Shown: positions 46,552 to 55,770, numbered from the stretch's first letter. The stretch is 64,000 nucleotides of DNA from an uncultured Prevotella sp. (GCA_944320195.1 CALUGP010000008.1:1-64000); one strand, 5' to 3'. The notes: a model not told the origin generated them from the letters alone. Made by a program: numbers and translations.

Positions 46552-46698
46552 ATGCCACGTTATGAATACAAAGTGAAGTGTTTTTTCTCAAACGAGGAAA
46601 AAGGCATCAACAAGTTGGCAGACGAGGGATGGGAACTTGTGTGTTCCTATTGCTTCGGCCTGTACTTGGTTTTTAAACGTGAAAAAGAAAATAATTGA
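46552..46698 (+). CDS. DUF4177-like small protein (48 residues)
   Basis: A 48-codon gene between kdgK (ends 46540) and eda (starts 46703). It begins [18 protein letters not shown], continues [20 protein letters not shown] and ends [10 protein letters not shown]. The pattern YEYKV - short turn - LxxxGWELV - hydrophobic strand - FKRE is that of DUF4177 proteins, which are usually 50-70 residues. It is in a different frame from the eda upstream extension. Function unknown; the operon position suggests a role linked to KDG metabolism or a structural part (inference). Confidence 0.75.
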   Translation: MPRYEYKVKCFFSNEEKGINKLADEGWELVCSYCFGLYLVFKREKENN

Positions 46699-46702
46699 AG
46701 AA

Positions 46703-47371
46703 ATGGCAAAATTTGACAAGATAGCAGTATTGCAGAAGATAGGTGCCACAGGCATGGTGCCCGTGTTTTATCACAAGGACGTCGAGGTGGCAAAAAAAGT
46801 CATCAAGGCATGTTATGACGGCGGTGTGCGAGCCTTTGAGTTCACCAACCGCGGAGATTTCGCCCACGAGGTGTTTGGTGAAGTGGTAAAGTTTGCAGAC
46901 AAGGAATGTCCAGAACTGGCACTTGGCGTAGGCTCTGTTGTAGATCCGGCCACGGCTGCCTTATATATTCAGCTTGGAGCAAACTTTGTAGTTGGCCCGT
47001 TGTACAATCCTGAGATAGCAGCGGTTTGCAACCGCCGCCTCATCCCTTACACACCGGGATGCGGCAGTGTATCTGAAATAGGCTTCGCGCAGGAGAAGGG
47101 ATGTGAACTCTGCAAGGTTTTCCCCGGCGATGTGCTAGGCCCGAAATTGGTAAAAGGCCTGCTTGCCCCGATGCCTTGGTCCAAGCTCATGGTGACCGGA
47201 GGCGTGTCACCAGACGAAGAGAATCTTACGTCTTGGTTCAAAGCCGGCGTGTTCTGTGTAGGCATGGGGTCTAAGTTGTTCCCGAAAGATGTTGTGGCCG
47301 CCGGCAACTGGCAGGCTATAACCGACAAGTGCAAGGAGGCGTTGGGATACATTGCCAAGGTGCGCGGATAA
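46703..47371 (+). CDS. eda: KDPG/KHG aldolase
   Basis: A 222-residue class I aldolase that splits 2-keto-3-deoxy-6-phosphogluconate into pyruvate and glyceraldehyde 3-phosphate. ATG 46703 ([22 protein letters not shown]) is chosen; an earlier in-frame codon at 46637 would lie in the preceding small gene. The Schiff-base lysine lies in [15 protein letters not shown], with the active-site [11 protein letters not shown] and [10 protein letters not shown]. It forms the two-step KDG route with KdgK. The sensor gene starts 7 nt after the stop. Confidence 0.95.
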   Translation: MAKFDKIAVLQKIGATGMVPVFYHKDVEVAKKVIKACYDGGVRAFEFTNRGDFAHEVFGEVVKFADKECPELALGVGSVVDPATAALYIQLGANFVVGPLYNPEIAAVCNRRLIPYTPGCGSVSEIGFAQEKGCELCKVFPGDVLGPKLVKGLLAPMPWSKLMVTGGVSPDEENLTSWFKAGVFCVGMGSKLFPKDVVAAGNWQAITDKCKEALGYIAKVRG

Positions 47372-47378
47372 AATATTT

Positions 47379-50300
47379 GTGTCTAAAGGCTCAATAGTGC
47401 TAATCGGCTTATTGGGCCTTTTTTTCTTTTCAGCTTGTTCCGTCCCGGTTGACGGCGAGGTAGACAGGCTGAACATGATGTCATACGCCAGCCATTACCG
47501 CAATCTTGACACCGTGCGCGTTTTTGCGTCAAGAGCGTTGGCTATGTCAGGCGGTTATCCATCCGGTAGGGCGGAGGCATATAACAATCTGGCATTTGCC
47601 GACATTGCAAAGATGGATTATGATAAGGCTTACGCCCGTCTTGACAGTGTGGAGAAATCAACCGACAACCAGGTGGAACTTCTTGTGGCCGATGTCCAAT
47701 ACATGCGCCTTTGCCAAAGGGAGTCCAAGAATAAAAGCTTTTATGGATACAGGGAACGTGCGTTGAGACGAATGAAGCGTATCGACGAAGAAAAAGACGC
47801 ATTGACAGAGCGGATGAGGAGGCGTTATGTATATGCCAAGACTGAGTTCCAGATTGTTTGCTCAACATATTTTTATTACGTAGGGCTAATCAGACAGTCA
47901 TCAGATGCGATGCGGCAAATCAGCCCTTCAGGCGAGATACAGGGAGATACGGCACAATATCTTAATTTTTTATACCAGATAGGCAGTGGCGGAATAATAA
48001 GCAGTGGAAAACAGCAAGCTGTTTGGCAGAAAGAGTTTGAATGCCTGTTAAAGTGTTACGTCATGGCAAGACAGTGCGGCATGACATACTGGCAGGCAAA
48101 TTCTTTACAAGCCATCAGTGAACACTTACTTGATGCAAACGCCTTTAAATATCTGAAAGCCAACAATAAAGCCGCATTCGTTTATTTGAACACCGATAAT
48201 ATGCCAGACAGTTTGATGGCTGGATATTTTGCCCAAAAAGCGTTGGACATGTTCAAAGAGTATGGTGACGTGTACCAAACAGCCGGCGCTTACAGAACGT
48301 TGTCGCGCTGTTATTTCATGTTGGGTGATTATACATCTTCATTAATATGCCTGGAAAATGCCATGACAACTGATAAGGCGATTGAGAAAGCGCCTGCACA
48401 GATAGCGAGCATAAAGGAGTGTATGAGTCTTGTATATTCGGCATTGAATGACAAGAACAACAGTGATATTAACAGAAATGCCTATTTGGACATACAGGAG
48501 GAAACCAGACAAGACCGACAGCTTGAAGCACGTGTCGAGCAACTGGAAAAAATCTCGATTCAGCAGAATCTGTTGATAGTTGCAATATTGGTCTTGATTG
48601 TGGTTGTGGTGACTCTTTTATTGTTTTTCAATAAAAAAGGAAAGAAAAGATACAGCAGCGAGTACATAAGCCGTTTGCTTGTCCCATTAAGCGATTGGGA
48701 AGCTGACAACAAGAAAAAAATCGCCAAACTTGAAGAACGGTTTGAGGAAGTAAATGAAGAACTTTCAGTAAATAAGTTGCAATTGGAAAAGAGCAAAAGG
48801 CAAAGTCTTGACAATAAGGCAAAGGCTTTTTTAATAGACAATGTCTTACCATATATTGATAGGATTATTAATGAAGTAAACAGGCTGAAGGCAGGTAAAG
48901 ACCCATACCCGGTAAGAGAGGAACGGTTTGCGTATATGTCTGAAATCATAAACAAGATAAGTGAGTATAACACGGTTCTTACGCATTGGATTTCTTTGCA
49001 GCAAGGTCAGTTGAGCCTGCACATTGAGAGCTTTAATTTACATGATGTGTTTTCTGTTCTGTCAAAGTCTGAAGTCTCATTCAACATGAAAGGTATCAGG
49101 CTTGACGTTGAGAATGTGGATGTTGTTGTAAAGGCAGATAGGATCTTGACACTGTTCATGCTAAATACGCTTGCAGACAATGCCAGAAAGTTTACACCAT
49201 GCGGTGGCACTGTTGCTGTTTCCGCCGTAAACACGGAATCGTATGTCGAAATCTCAGTTAAAGATACCGGTATAGGGCTTTCGCAAGAGGAACTTTCGGG
49301 AATATTTGACCATAAGGTTTATAACGGGCATGGCTTTGGATTGATGAACTGTAGGGGTATAATGGAAAAGTACAGGAAAGTCAGTCGGGTATTTAGTGAA
49401 TGTGGGCTTTTTGCTGAAAGTGAAAAGGGGAAGGGTAGTCGTTTTTATTTCAGGCTTCCATATGGTGTGGCGCGTTCTGTTTTGCTTTTTCTAGCCATTG
49501 GTACATGTATGTATGCAAGGTCTGACGGGAGTTTGAACAATTCTGAACAGTACGGCCTATTGCGTAAGGCGGGGATATATGCTGATTCGGCATATTTTTC
49601 CAACGTGAACGGAAATTATGAAAGGACTCTTGTCTATGCAGACTCAGCAAGGTTATATTTGAATGAACATTATTTGAGAATGTTTCCAAATGGGAAGAAC
49701 CTCATGGTGGATTGTGGAGCGAGCATGGATATCCCAGCGGAGATAACATGGTTCCGTAAGAGAGTGAACATGGATTATGGAATAGTTCTTGATATACGCA
49801 ATGAAAGTGCAGTTGCGGCTTTGGCCTTGCACAGATGGGGTCTGTATGCTTATAATAATAAAATTTATACTCAGTTGTTCAAAGAATGTTCGGCTGACAA
49901 AGGGCTTGTTGATTATTGCAAAGCGGTGCAGGTTGCCAGCACAAACAAGTTAATAGCCATAATCGTGCTTGTTTTCCTGCTTGTTGTCATTGTTGTTGCG
50001 TATTATTTCTTATATTACCGCCATGTTCTTTATTTCAGGCTTTGCGTAGAAAATATATATAAAGTCAATGAGATTCTTCTTTCAAAGATTGCAGACGAGG
50101 AGAAACTTGGGCGGATAGATCGTATTGACACGCAGAAGTATCCAGACACACTGAAGCGTGTGATTGAAAAAATCAAAAGTGAATTGAAGCTTTCTGTCGC
50201 GTCTGGAAAGTCGAGAAAGCAGGCAATAGAGACGGTTGAAGACGAGTTGCATAAGGTTGCGTATGAAAAAGACAAATTATATATTTGTAACAGTGTGACA

Positions 50301-50852
50301 GATAATAGCTTAAGTGCGCTCAAGCATGAAACAATGTATTATCCGTCGCGAATACAATATTTGCTCTTTGATAAAAAAGAAAGCAATGTTGCAGCGATCA
50401 GTGATATTGCATCTTATTACAAAGAATTATATTCAATTCTGTGTGAACAGGTTAGGAAACAGATTGATTCTGTTGTTTTTGAATGCAAGCCTGTATCGTT
50501 AAAGGATTTGTTGGGAATAGACGAAAGAGTGTTGGGGGACAAGGTGCTGGTTGAGTATCTTTTTGAAGTCTTGCAGAAACAATGTGGTTGTGTTTACTCA
50601 TCCATGGGATCAGCTTTGGCTGATACAAGATATGTCGTGCTGGAGTTTGTATGTCGTGGCATGAAACTTACAGAAGCGCAATGCCAAGAGTTGTTCTCGC
50701 CGTCTGTCAAGAATATACCTTTCTTTATTTGCAGGCAGATTTTACGTGAAATAGGCGAGCAGACAAATCTGCATGGTTGTGGAATATCCGTGCATCCATG
50801 CAACGAAGGCATTTCTGTTGATTTGACATTTGCAAGGGCGCAGATAATTTAA
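47379..50852 (+). CDS. Double histidine-kinase-like sensor (DUF5112/DUF5113 type)
   Basis: A 1157-residue membrane sensor that reads as two kinase units in tandem. GTG 47379 gives a lipoprotein-like signal (lipobox FFSAC) and lies 7 nt after eda; a TTG at 47352 would overlap it. Residues about 20-390 are TPR-like and probably periplasmic. A membrane segment lies at about 396-420, then a helical region and an HATPase domain: N-box NTLADNARKF (Asn601), G1 DTGIG (629) and GHGFGL (650). The region where the phospho-histidine is expected reads KAFLIDNVLPYIDR with no His. A second signal-like segment (698-714), a periplasmic part, a membrane segment (857-880) and a second dimerisation region follow, with His983 in LKHETMYYPSRI. 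The last domain is HATPase-like but lacks the N and DxGxG residues. The stimulus is unknown. Confidence 0.85.
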   Translation: MSKGSIVLIGLLGLFFFSACSVPVDGEVDRLNMMSYASHYRNLDTVRVFASRALAMSGGYPSGRAEAYNNLAFADIAKMDYDKAYARLDSVEKSTDNQVELLVADVQYMRLCQRESKNKSFYGYRERALRRMKRIDEEKDALTERMRRRYVYAKTEFQIVCSTYFYYVGLIRQSSDAMRQISPSGEIQGDTAQYLNFLYQIGSGGIISSGKQQAVWQKEFECLLKCYVMARQCGMTYWQANSLQAISEHLLDANAFKYLKANNKAAFVYLNTDNMPDSLMAGYFAQKALDMFKEYGDVYQTAGAYRTLSRCYFMLGDYTSSLICLENAMTTDKAIEKAPAQIASIKECMSLVYSALNDKNNSDINRNAYLDIQEETRQDRQLEARVEQLEKISIQQNLLIVAILVLIVVVVTLLLFFNKKGKKRYSSEYISRLLVPLSDWEADNKKKIAKLEERFEEVNEELSVNKLQLEKSKRQSLDNKAKAFLIDNVLPYIDRIINEVNRLKAGKDPYPVREERFAYMSEIINKISEYNTVLTHWISLQQGQLSLHIESFNLHDVFSVLSKSEVSFNMKGIRLDVENVDVVVKADRILTLFMLNTLADNARKFTPCGGTVAVSAVNTESYVEISVKDTGIGLSQEELSGIFDHKVYNGHGFGLMNCRGIMEKYRKVSRVFSECGLFAESEKGKGSRFYFRLPYGVARSVLLFLAIGTCMYARSDGSLNNSEQYGLLRKAGIYADSAYFSNVNGNYERTLVYADSARLYLNEHYLRMFPNGKNLMVDCGASMDIPAEITWFRKRVNMDYGIVLDIRNESAVAALALHRWGLYAYNNKIYTQLFKECSADKGLVDYCKAVQVASTNKLIAIIVLVFLLVVIVVAYYFLYYRHVLYFRLCVENIYKVNEILLSKIADEEKLGRIDRIDTQKYPDTLKRVIEKIKSELKLSVASGKSRKQAIETVEDELHKVAYEKDKLYICNSVTDNSLSALKHETMYYPSRIQYLLFDKKESNVAAISDIASYYKELYSILCEQVRKQIDSVVFECKPVSLKDLLGIDERVLGDKVLVEYLFEVLQKQCGCVYSSMGSALADTRYVVLEFVCRGMKLTEAQCQELFSPSVKNIPFFICRQILREIGEQTNLHGCGISVHPCNEGISVDLTFARAQII

Positions 50853-50890
50853 ACATATGGCAAATATTGTATTTTAGTAAATCAAGTTTA

Positions 50891-51619
50891 ATGATGGATA
50901 AGTTTAAGGTCGTAATTGTAGAGGATGTGCCTTTGGAGTTGAAAGGTACTGAAGGTATTTTGAAAAATGATGTCCCGGAAGCGGAAATCATTGGAACAGC
51001 ATGTAATGAGGTGGAATATTGGTGCCTGTTAAAACAGCAATTGCCTGATCTGATATTGCTTGATTTGGGGCTTGGGGGCTCTACGACCGTAGGCGTGGAG
51101 ATATGCCGTCAAACCAAGGAGGCATATAAGAATGTAAAGGTATTGATTTTTACAGGTGAAATACTTAATGAAAAGTTGTGGGTTGATGTGCTTGACGCAG
51201 GTTGTGACGGGATAATTCTCAAGAGTGGAGAATTGCTCACACGAGATGATATCGTCAGTGTCATGAACGGTCGCAAACTTGTGTTCAATCAGCCGATACT
51301 TGAAAAAATAATAACGCGTTTCAAGTATAGTGTGAACAAGCAGATTCTTAGGCAAGAGGCATTGGTCAATTACGAGATTGACGAGTATGACGAGCGTTTT
51401 CTTCGTCATTTGGCTTTGGGGTATACCAAGGAGCAAATCACAGGTTTGCGCGGAATGCCATTTGGTGTGAAAAGCCTTGAGAAAAGACAGAATGAACTTG
51501 TAAAAAAACTGTTTCCTAATGGAAACGGTGGAGTGGGCGTGAACGCCACCCGGTTGGTAACAAAGTCGATTGAACTACATATACTTGATGCAGAAAATCT
51601 TTATCCTGATGAATATTAA
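50891..51619 (+). CDS. Response regulator with DUF5932 C-terminus
   Basis: A 242-residue regulator (starts at ATG 50891 or 50894). In numbering from 50894, the receiver domain has the acidic pair Glu10-Asp11 (VIVEDVP), phospho-acceptor Asp57 (LILLDLGL), Thr87 (LIFTGE) and Lys110 (ILKSGE), so all key residues are present. After residue ~150 the family DUF5932 region resembles a LuxR-type helix-turn-helix (DERFLRHLALGYTKEQITGLRG, then KSLEKRQNELVKKLF). It follows the double kinase by 38 nt and is its likely partner. DNA binding is inferred. Confidence 0.85.
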   Translation: MMDKFKVVIVEDVPLELKGTEGILKNDVPEAEIIGTACNEVEYWCLLKQQLPDLILLDLGLGGSTTVGVEICRQTKEAYKNVKVLIFTGEILNEKLWVDVLDAGCDGIILKSGELLTRDDIVSVMNGRKLVFNQPILEKIITRFKYSVNKQILRQEALVNYEIDEYDERFLRHLALGYTKEQITGLRGMPFGVKSLEKRQNELVKKLFPNGNGGVGVNATRLVTKSIELHILDAENLYPDEY

Positions 51620-51665
51620 ATTATGCAAAGATCTGTTTTTTCACATTAACGCCTGATTGTCTGAT

Positions 51666-52289
51666 ATGGGATATAAGTTTTTCACTTTGTTATCAGTAAT
51701 ACTGATAATCGCTCAGTTGGCTTTGGTGCTGTCGTCATGGATAGTTGTTTCCATTATCCCGTCTCTCGCTTTAAAGTCATTGTTGAGCGGAGAGGGCATA
51801 CGGTGGTTTCTTGGCAGTTTTGCAGACAACATTGCCAACCCGTCTCTCGCTTGGCTTGTTTTGTGTGCAATGGCTTATGGTGTGTGTGTAAGAAGCGGTT
51901 TGTGTAAAGCCTTGTTTGCATTGATGGGCGGTGGAGCTTTGACACACCGTCAGCGTCATGCGTTGTATTGGTCTTTCGCTGTTTTTGTCATATTGGCATC
52001 GGCAATGTCTTTGCTTGTCTTTATTCCTCATTCCATGCTTCTTGGTGTGACTGGAGGTTTTTATCCAAGTCCTTTGTGCAAGTCGGTTGTTCCCTTGTTG
52101 GCATTTTTTGTCTTGTCCACATCGTTTACATATGGTATTTCCTTTGGTGTGTACAATGGAGTTGGGGACATATTCAAGGGACTGTGTTATGGTGTAGCTG
52201 TGTTGTCTCCTTGGTTTCCCGTATATGTGTTGTGCATTCAGTTGTTCAGTTCCGTTTGCTTTGTGTTTTCTTTTCCTTTTGTGTTATAG
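51666..52289 (+). CDS. Short AbgT-like membrane protein
   Basis: A 207-residue protein with about six hydrophobic segments. The start resembles the N-terminal part of AbgT-type p-aminobenzoyl-glutamate transporters ([18 protein letters not shown], then a hydrophobic stretch and SGLCKAL), but the length is less than half of the usual ~500 residues. The second half ([34 protein letters not shown]) looks like an intact short family rather than a broken gene. ATG 51666 is preferred to a TTG at 51657. Transport function is uncertain. Its stop overlaps the end of the convergent hisB by 6 nt. Confidence 0.6.
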   Translation: MGYKFFTLLSVILIIAQLALVLSSWIVVSIIPSLALKSLLSGEGIRWFLGSFADNIANPSLAWLVLCAMAYGVCVRSGLCKALFALMGGGALTHRQRHALYWSFAVFVILASAMSLLVFIPHSMLLGVTGGFYPSPLCKSVVPLLAFFVLSTSFTYGISFGVYNGVGDIFKGLCYGVAVLSPWFPVYVLCIQLFSSVCFVFSFPFVL

Positions 52290-53360
52290 TGCTCCTTTTG
52301 TTGAAGGCAGTTCGTAGTGGTATATGTCGCGTTTCACAGCCATGCGCATGGCTCGTGCAAGGGCCTTGAATATGCCTTCTATCTTGTGATGTTCGTTTTG
52401 CCCTTCAGCCATTATGTTGAGATTCATCCTTGCCGAGTCGCTCAGGCTCTTGAAAAAGTGAAGGAACATCTCAGTAGGCATCTCGCCTATTTTTTCTCGT
52501 TTAAAGTCTGCATTCCACACAAACCATGGGCGGCCGCCGAAGTCGAGCACAACCCTGCATAGGCTGTCGTCCATTGGCAGGCAATAACCATATCTCTCTA
52601 TTCCACGTTTGTTCCCGAGTGCAGTCCGTATGCATTCGCCAAGTGCCAAGGCGGTATCCTCTATTGTGTGATGTTCATCGACTTCAAGGTCGCCTGTGGT
52701 GTGGATGGTAATGTCCATCATGCCGTGTCGCCCGATTTGTTCGAGCATGTGGTCAAAGAATCCGATGCCAGTGGATATGTCACATTTGCCAGAGCCATCG
52801 ATATTTATTGCCACGTGTATTTTAGTCTCCTTCGTGATTCTGTCGACTTGGGCTGTACGTTCTCCTGCAAACAGTATTTCTGCAATTTTGTCCCATGTGA
52901 CACCGTCTTGTCCCAATATCAGAGCTTTACAGCCAATATTGTCGGCCAATTGCCTGTCCGTATCGCGGTCACCTATCACGAAGCTTTCCCTTATGTCGTA
53001 AATCGGATTGTCCAAATATGCGGTCAGCATGCCAGTACCAGGTTTTCTGCACGGATGATTGTCTTCTGGGAAATGCCGGTCTATGAGAACATCATCAAAT
53101 ATTATTCCTTCGCCCTCGAGCGTCTGCATTATGAAATTGTGTACGGGCCAGAACGTCTCTTCCGGAAAAGAACTTGTACCGAGTCCGTCCTGGTTGCTAA
53201 CCATGACAAAACGGAAATCAAGCCGTGAGCGGATGAAACTTAGGTTTCTTAGTACTCCATTGGTGAATCTCAGTTTGTCGAACGAGTCCACTTGTTCGTC
53301 GTGAGGCTCTTCCACAAGTGTGCCGTCACGGTCGATGAATAAGATACGTTGTTTAGCCAT
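52284..53360 (-). CDS. hisB: Bifunctional histidinol-phosphatase / imidazoleglycerol-phosphate dehydratase
   Basis: A 358-residue bifunctional enzyme of histidine synthesis, steps 7 and 9. The N-terminal HAD phosphatase has Asp10-x-Asp12 ([13 protein letters not shown]) and a zinc-binding loop ([17 protein letters not shown]). The C-terminal dehydratase starts near residue 170 and has the His-rich motifs [13 protein letters not shown] and [16 protein letters not shown], and a final HH ([19 protein letters not shown]). No other his genes are in the window, so it is separated from them. It lies 7 nt after the membrane protein gene on the same strand. Confidence 0.96.
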   Translation of the reverse strand: MAKQRILFIDRDGTLVEEPHDEQVDSFDKLRFTNGVLRNLSFIRSRLDFRFVMVSNQDGLGTSSFPEETFWPVHNFIMQTLEGEGIIFDDVLIDRHFPEDNHPCRKPGTGMLTAYLDNPIYDIRESFVIGDRDTDRQLADNIGCKALILGQDGVTWDKIAEILFAGERTAQVDRITKETKIHVAINIDGSGKCDISTGIGFFDHMLEQIGRHGMMDITIHTTGDLEVDEHHTIEDTALALGECIRTALGNKRGIERYGYCLPMDDSLCRVVLDFGGRPWFVWNADFKREKIGEMPTEMFLHFFKSLSDSARMNLNIMAEGQNEHHKIEGIFKALARAMRMAVKRDIYHYELPSTKGAL

Positions 53361-53367
53361 ACTGTTT

Positions 53368-54252
53368 TTACCCTTTCAGTTCATTTGCTATTTCTTTCTT
53401 TTCCTTTTCTCTTGTGGCGATGCTTCCGTAGAGGAAATAGCACACAAAAACTATGAAGATGTTTACATACGCCCAAATGAAGAATGTCAGCGTGAACACC
53501 GCGGCTTGGATTGCCGTGAAGTATGATGGCAAACCTGTAGGATCTCCGATAAAGTTCACTCCGTAAACAGAATATGAGTTGGCCGCCAGTACGATAAACA
53601 TTGGCAATGACACCAACAACGAGCAGGGGATGACGCAGAGTTCCGCAAGGAACAGCGCGGTAAACACCAATCCCCAGTGGCGCAGTCCAACGGCGTATGT
53701 CTTGGCTGCCATCCGTCTCAGCTTGCATTCAGGTTCCATCATGTATTTCATTGATGTATAAACAAAAGGGAGCATCAGTAGCGCTACCACCACCGACATT
53801 CCACCCAGGCAGATAAATACGGGCTGCATGTCTGCCAATGTGGCATATTGCTGTGATTCCACAATTCCAAACACAACCGCGGCACACACTCCGATCAGTA
53901 CAATGCCGGCCACAATGCAGCATGCTGTCAGTATGCCGCACCGTGCCAAGTTCCATCTCATCGGACGGCCATTGACCAGATGCATCACTCTTGCTTGAAA
54001 TACTGTCCCGGCGGCAATTGCCGCCAATGTTGCTACGCATAACATGACGGCAAGCCCAAAGCCGCCGCCATACAACATGGCGTGTATGTATAATGAAAGA
54101 TATAAGGCCGACACCATTGCCAGCACCAGACTGTAAGCCCATGTGCGGCTAAATATCACCTTAATGTTGTCGAACAGCATCCTGTGCGCCTCCGACAGGC
54201 AGGCTGTGTAGCTGCGGCTTTTGTTTATTACTGCTTGTTTTAAGTTGTCCAT
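53368..54252 (-). CDS. Multi-spanning membrane protein, unknown function
   Basis: A 294-residue integral membrane protein with about six hydrophobic segments. ATG 54252 ([38 protein letters not shown]) is preferred; the frame is open to 54579 but there it overlaps the promoters and the divergent oxidoreductase gene. I do not recognise the family. Amphipathic N-terminal helix, then membrane helices, with a Lys/Glu-rich cytoplasmic end ([15 protein letters not shown]). It is directly upstream of hisB, though the two have no obvious common role. Confidence 0.72.
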   Translation of the reverse strand: MDNLKQAVINKSRSYTACLSEAHRMLFDNIKVIFSRTWAYSLVLAMVSALYLSLYIHAMLYGGGFGLAVMLCVATLAAIAAGTVFQARVMHLVNGRPMRWNLARCGILTACCIVAGIVLIGVCAAVVFGIVESQQYATLADMQPVFICLGGMSVVVALLMLPFVYTSMKYMMEPECKLRRMAAKTYAVGLRHWGLVFTALFLAELCVIPCSLLVSLPMFIVLAANSYSVYGVNFIGDPTGLPSYFTAIQAAVFTLTFFIWAYVNIFIVFVCYFLYGSIATREKEKKEIANELKG

Positions 54253-54318
54253 GCTGTTGAAAGTTGTTTCGGCCGGCTTTTCATGTAGGGGTTTGCGCCT
54301 GCATTCCGGTTTTTGGCA

Positions 54319-54326
54319 CAAAGGTA
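54319..54326 (-). promoter_or_regulatory. -7 box for the membrane protein-hisB pair
   Basis: Read leftward, TACCTTTG at 54319-54326, with no clear -33 element. It is divergent from the box at 54372-54379. Confidence 0.4.
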
Positions 54327-54371
54327 ACAATATTATTGCTAACATGGGGGCATGGTATGGATAAAATTTGC

Positions 54372-54379
54372 TAACTTTG
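54372..54379 (+). promoter_or_regulatory. -7 box for the oxidoreductase gene
   Basis: TAACTTTG at 54372-54379. The leader to ATG 54467 is about 85 nt. No convincing -33 element. Confidence 0.45.
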
Positions 54380-54466
54380 TATCGAAAATTGCGTAATGGC
54401 GTTTCGGCGGCGGTTAACGACGGGCTTGCCCATGCGCTTATATGCAAACCGTAAAAATGATAAGGC

Positions 54467-55450
54467 ATGAAACTACTAAGATGGGGATTCATCGGTTGCG
54501 GAGAAGTGACCGAAAAGAAGTCAGGGCCGGCTTTTAACGAGGTTGAAGGCTCGAGTGTCGTGGCGGTGATGAGTCGCAATGCCGATAAGGCGCGTTCCTA
54601 TGCGGAGCGCCACCATGTCGGCAAGTGGTATGCAGACGCCCAGGAACTGATAGACGACCCTGACGTCAATGCTGTCTATATAGCCACGCCGCCTTCCAGT
54701 CACGCAACGTTCGCCATATTGGCCATGCGTGCCGGAAAGCCTGTGTACGTGGAGAAGCCCTTGGCCGCTAATTACGACGATTGCGCCAGGATAAACCGTG
54801 TGAGTCAACAGACTGGCGTGCCCTGCTTTGTGGCCTATTACCGCCGCTATCTGCCTTATTTCAAGAAGGTGAAAGACATCATACGGCAGCAGGGCATAGG
54901 CCGTGTGATGAACGTGCAGGTAAGATTTTCCTGTCCGCCGCGCGACCTCGACTATGCTGCAGCCGCGTCCCTGCCTTGGCGCCTGCAGCCGGACATCGCC
55001 GGTGGGGGCTACTTCTACGACCTTGCCCCTCACCAGCTTGATTTGCTTCAAGACCTCTTTGGTGTCATAGTCGAGGCTGAGGGCATCTGTGCCAACCGTG
55101 CCGGACTGTATGCAGCAGAAGATAGCGTCAGTGCCTGTTTCCGTTTCGAGGACGGGCTGACCGGTAGCGGCTCGTGGTGTTTCGCCGGCCATAAGTCGGC
55201 TAAAGAAGATCGGGTGGAGATTATCGGAGACAAGGGCATGCTGTGCTTCTCCGTCTTCAATTACGACCCCATACAAATTGTCACCAGCGATGGTGCCACA
55301 AGCGTGGTCGTACCAAATCCTCCATACGTGCAGCTTCCATTGATACGCGCCGTCATCGAGGATCTGCAGGGACGCGGCGTATGTTCGTGCACCTGTGTGT
55401 CCGCAACCCCCGTCAACTGGGTAATGGACAGGATTCTCGGAAAGTTTTGA
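54467..55450 (+). CDS. Gfo/Idh/MocA family oxidoreductase
   Basis: A 327-residue NAD(P)-dependent dehydrogenase. The Rossmann start is RWGFIGCGEVTEKKSGPAF, and the EKP signature is present in VYVEKPLAANY; the C-terminal alpha/beta domain has GGGYFYDLAPHQLDLLQDLFG, with the catalytic His/Asp area in this region. The substrate, probably a sugar or cyclitol, cannot be deduced. A single gene, with its own promoter. A long open frame on the opposite strand is a by-product of codon use. Confidence 0.9.
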   Translation: MKLLRWGFIGCGEVTEKKSGPAFNEVEGSSVVAVMSRNADKARSYAERHHVGKWYADAQELIDDPDVNAVYIATPPSSHATFAILAMRAGKPVYVEKPLAANYDDCARINRVSQQTGVPCFVAYYRRYLPYFKKVKDIIRQQGIGRVMNVQVRFSCPPRDLDYAAAASLPWRLQPDIAGGGYFYDLAPHQLDLLQDLFGVIVEAEGICANRAGLYAAEDSVSACFRFEDGLTGSGSWCFAGHKSAKEDRVEIIGDKGMLCFSVFNYDPIQIVTSDGATSVVVPNPPYVQLPLIRAVIEDLQGRGVCSCTCVSATPVNWVMDRILGKF

Positions 55451-55739
55451 CAACAGTAATCCATCTGTAATATATGAACGTTGACATTGCCACCTCTGGA
55501 CGTTGACATCGTAACCTCTGGACGAAGGTGAAAAGAAGGGATAGGGCTATTTGATTTGTCGTTAGTTTGGCATAAGGAATTGTCTTTCTTGTCTTTTTAT
55601 CCCAGAGATATAAAAGTTTGCCATGCGTTTTCTCCGTGTATTGTCAAAAATGTTGTTCCTTACTTCTTGCTTATTGTCTTAATTGTCATGTCTGCCAGTA
55701 GTGTGGTGGCGTAAATAGGCTTAAACTTTTGCCCAAAGT
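55451..55739. repeat. Gene-free stretch with a 22-nt tandem repeat
   Basis: Two adjacent 22-nt units at 55478-55499 and 55500-55521 (ACGTTGACAT....ACCTCTGG) differ at three positions. The rest of the gap, up to the ileS promoter, shows no further structure that I can support. Confidence 0.6.
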
Positions 55740-55770
55740 TTTGGTAAAACGATTTTTTTACTTAACTTTG
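55740..55770 (+). promoter_or_regulatory. Promoter of ileS
   Basis: TTTG (55740-55743), a 19-nt spacer and TAACTTTG (55763-55770) match the consensus. The leader to ATG 55811 is about 35 nt. Confidence 0.75.

Noticed and set aside
54521-55453. Long open frame (310 codons) on the minus strand opposite the Gfo/Idh gene
   Set aside because: It is fully covered by a well-supported oxidoreductase gene on the other strand, its product has no protein-family pattern, and it has no promoter.
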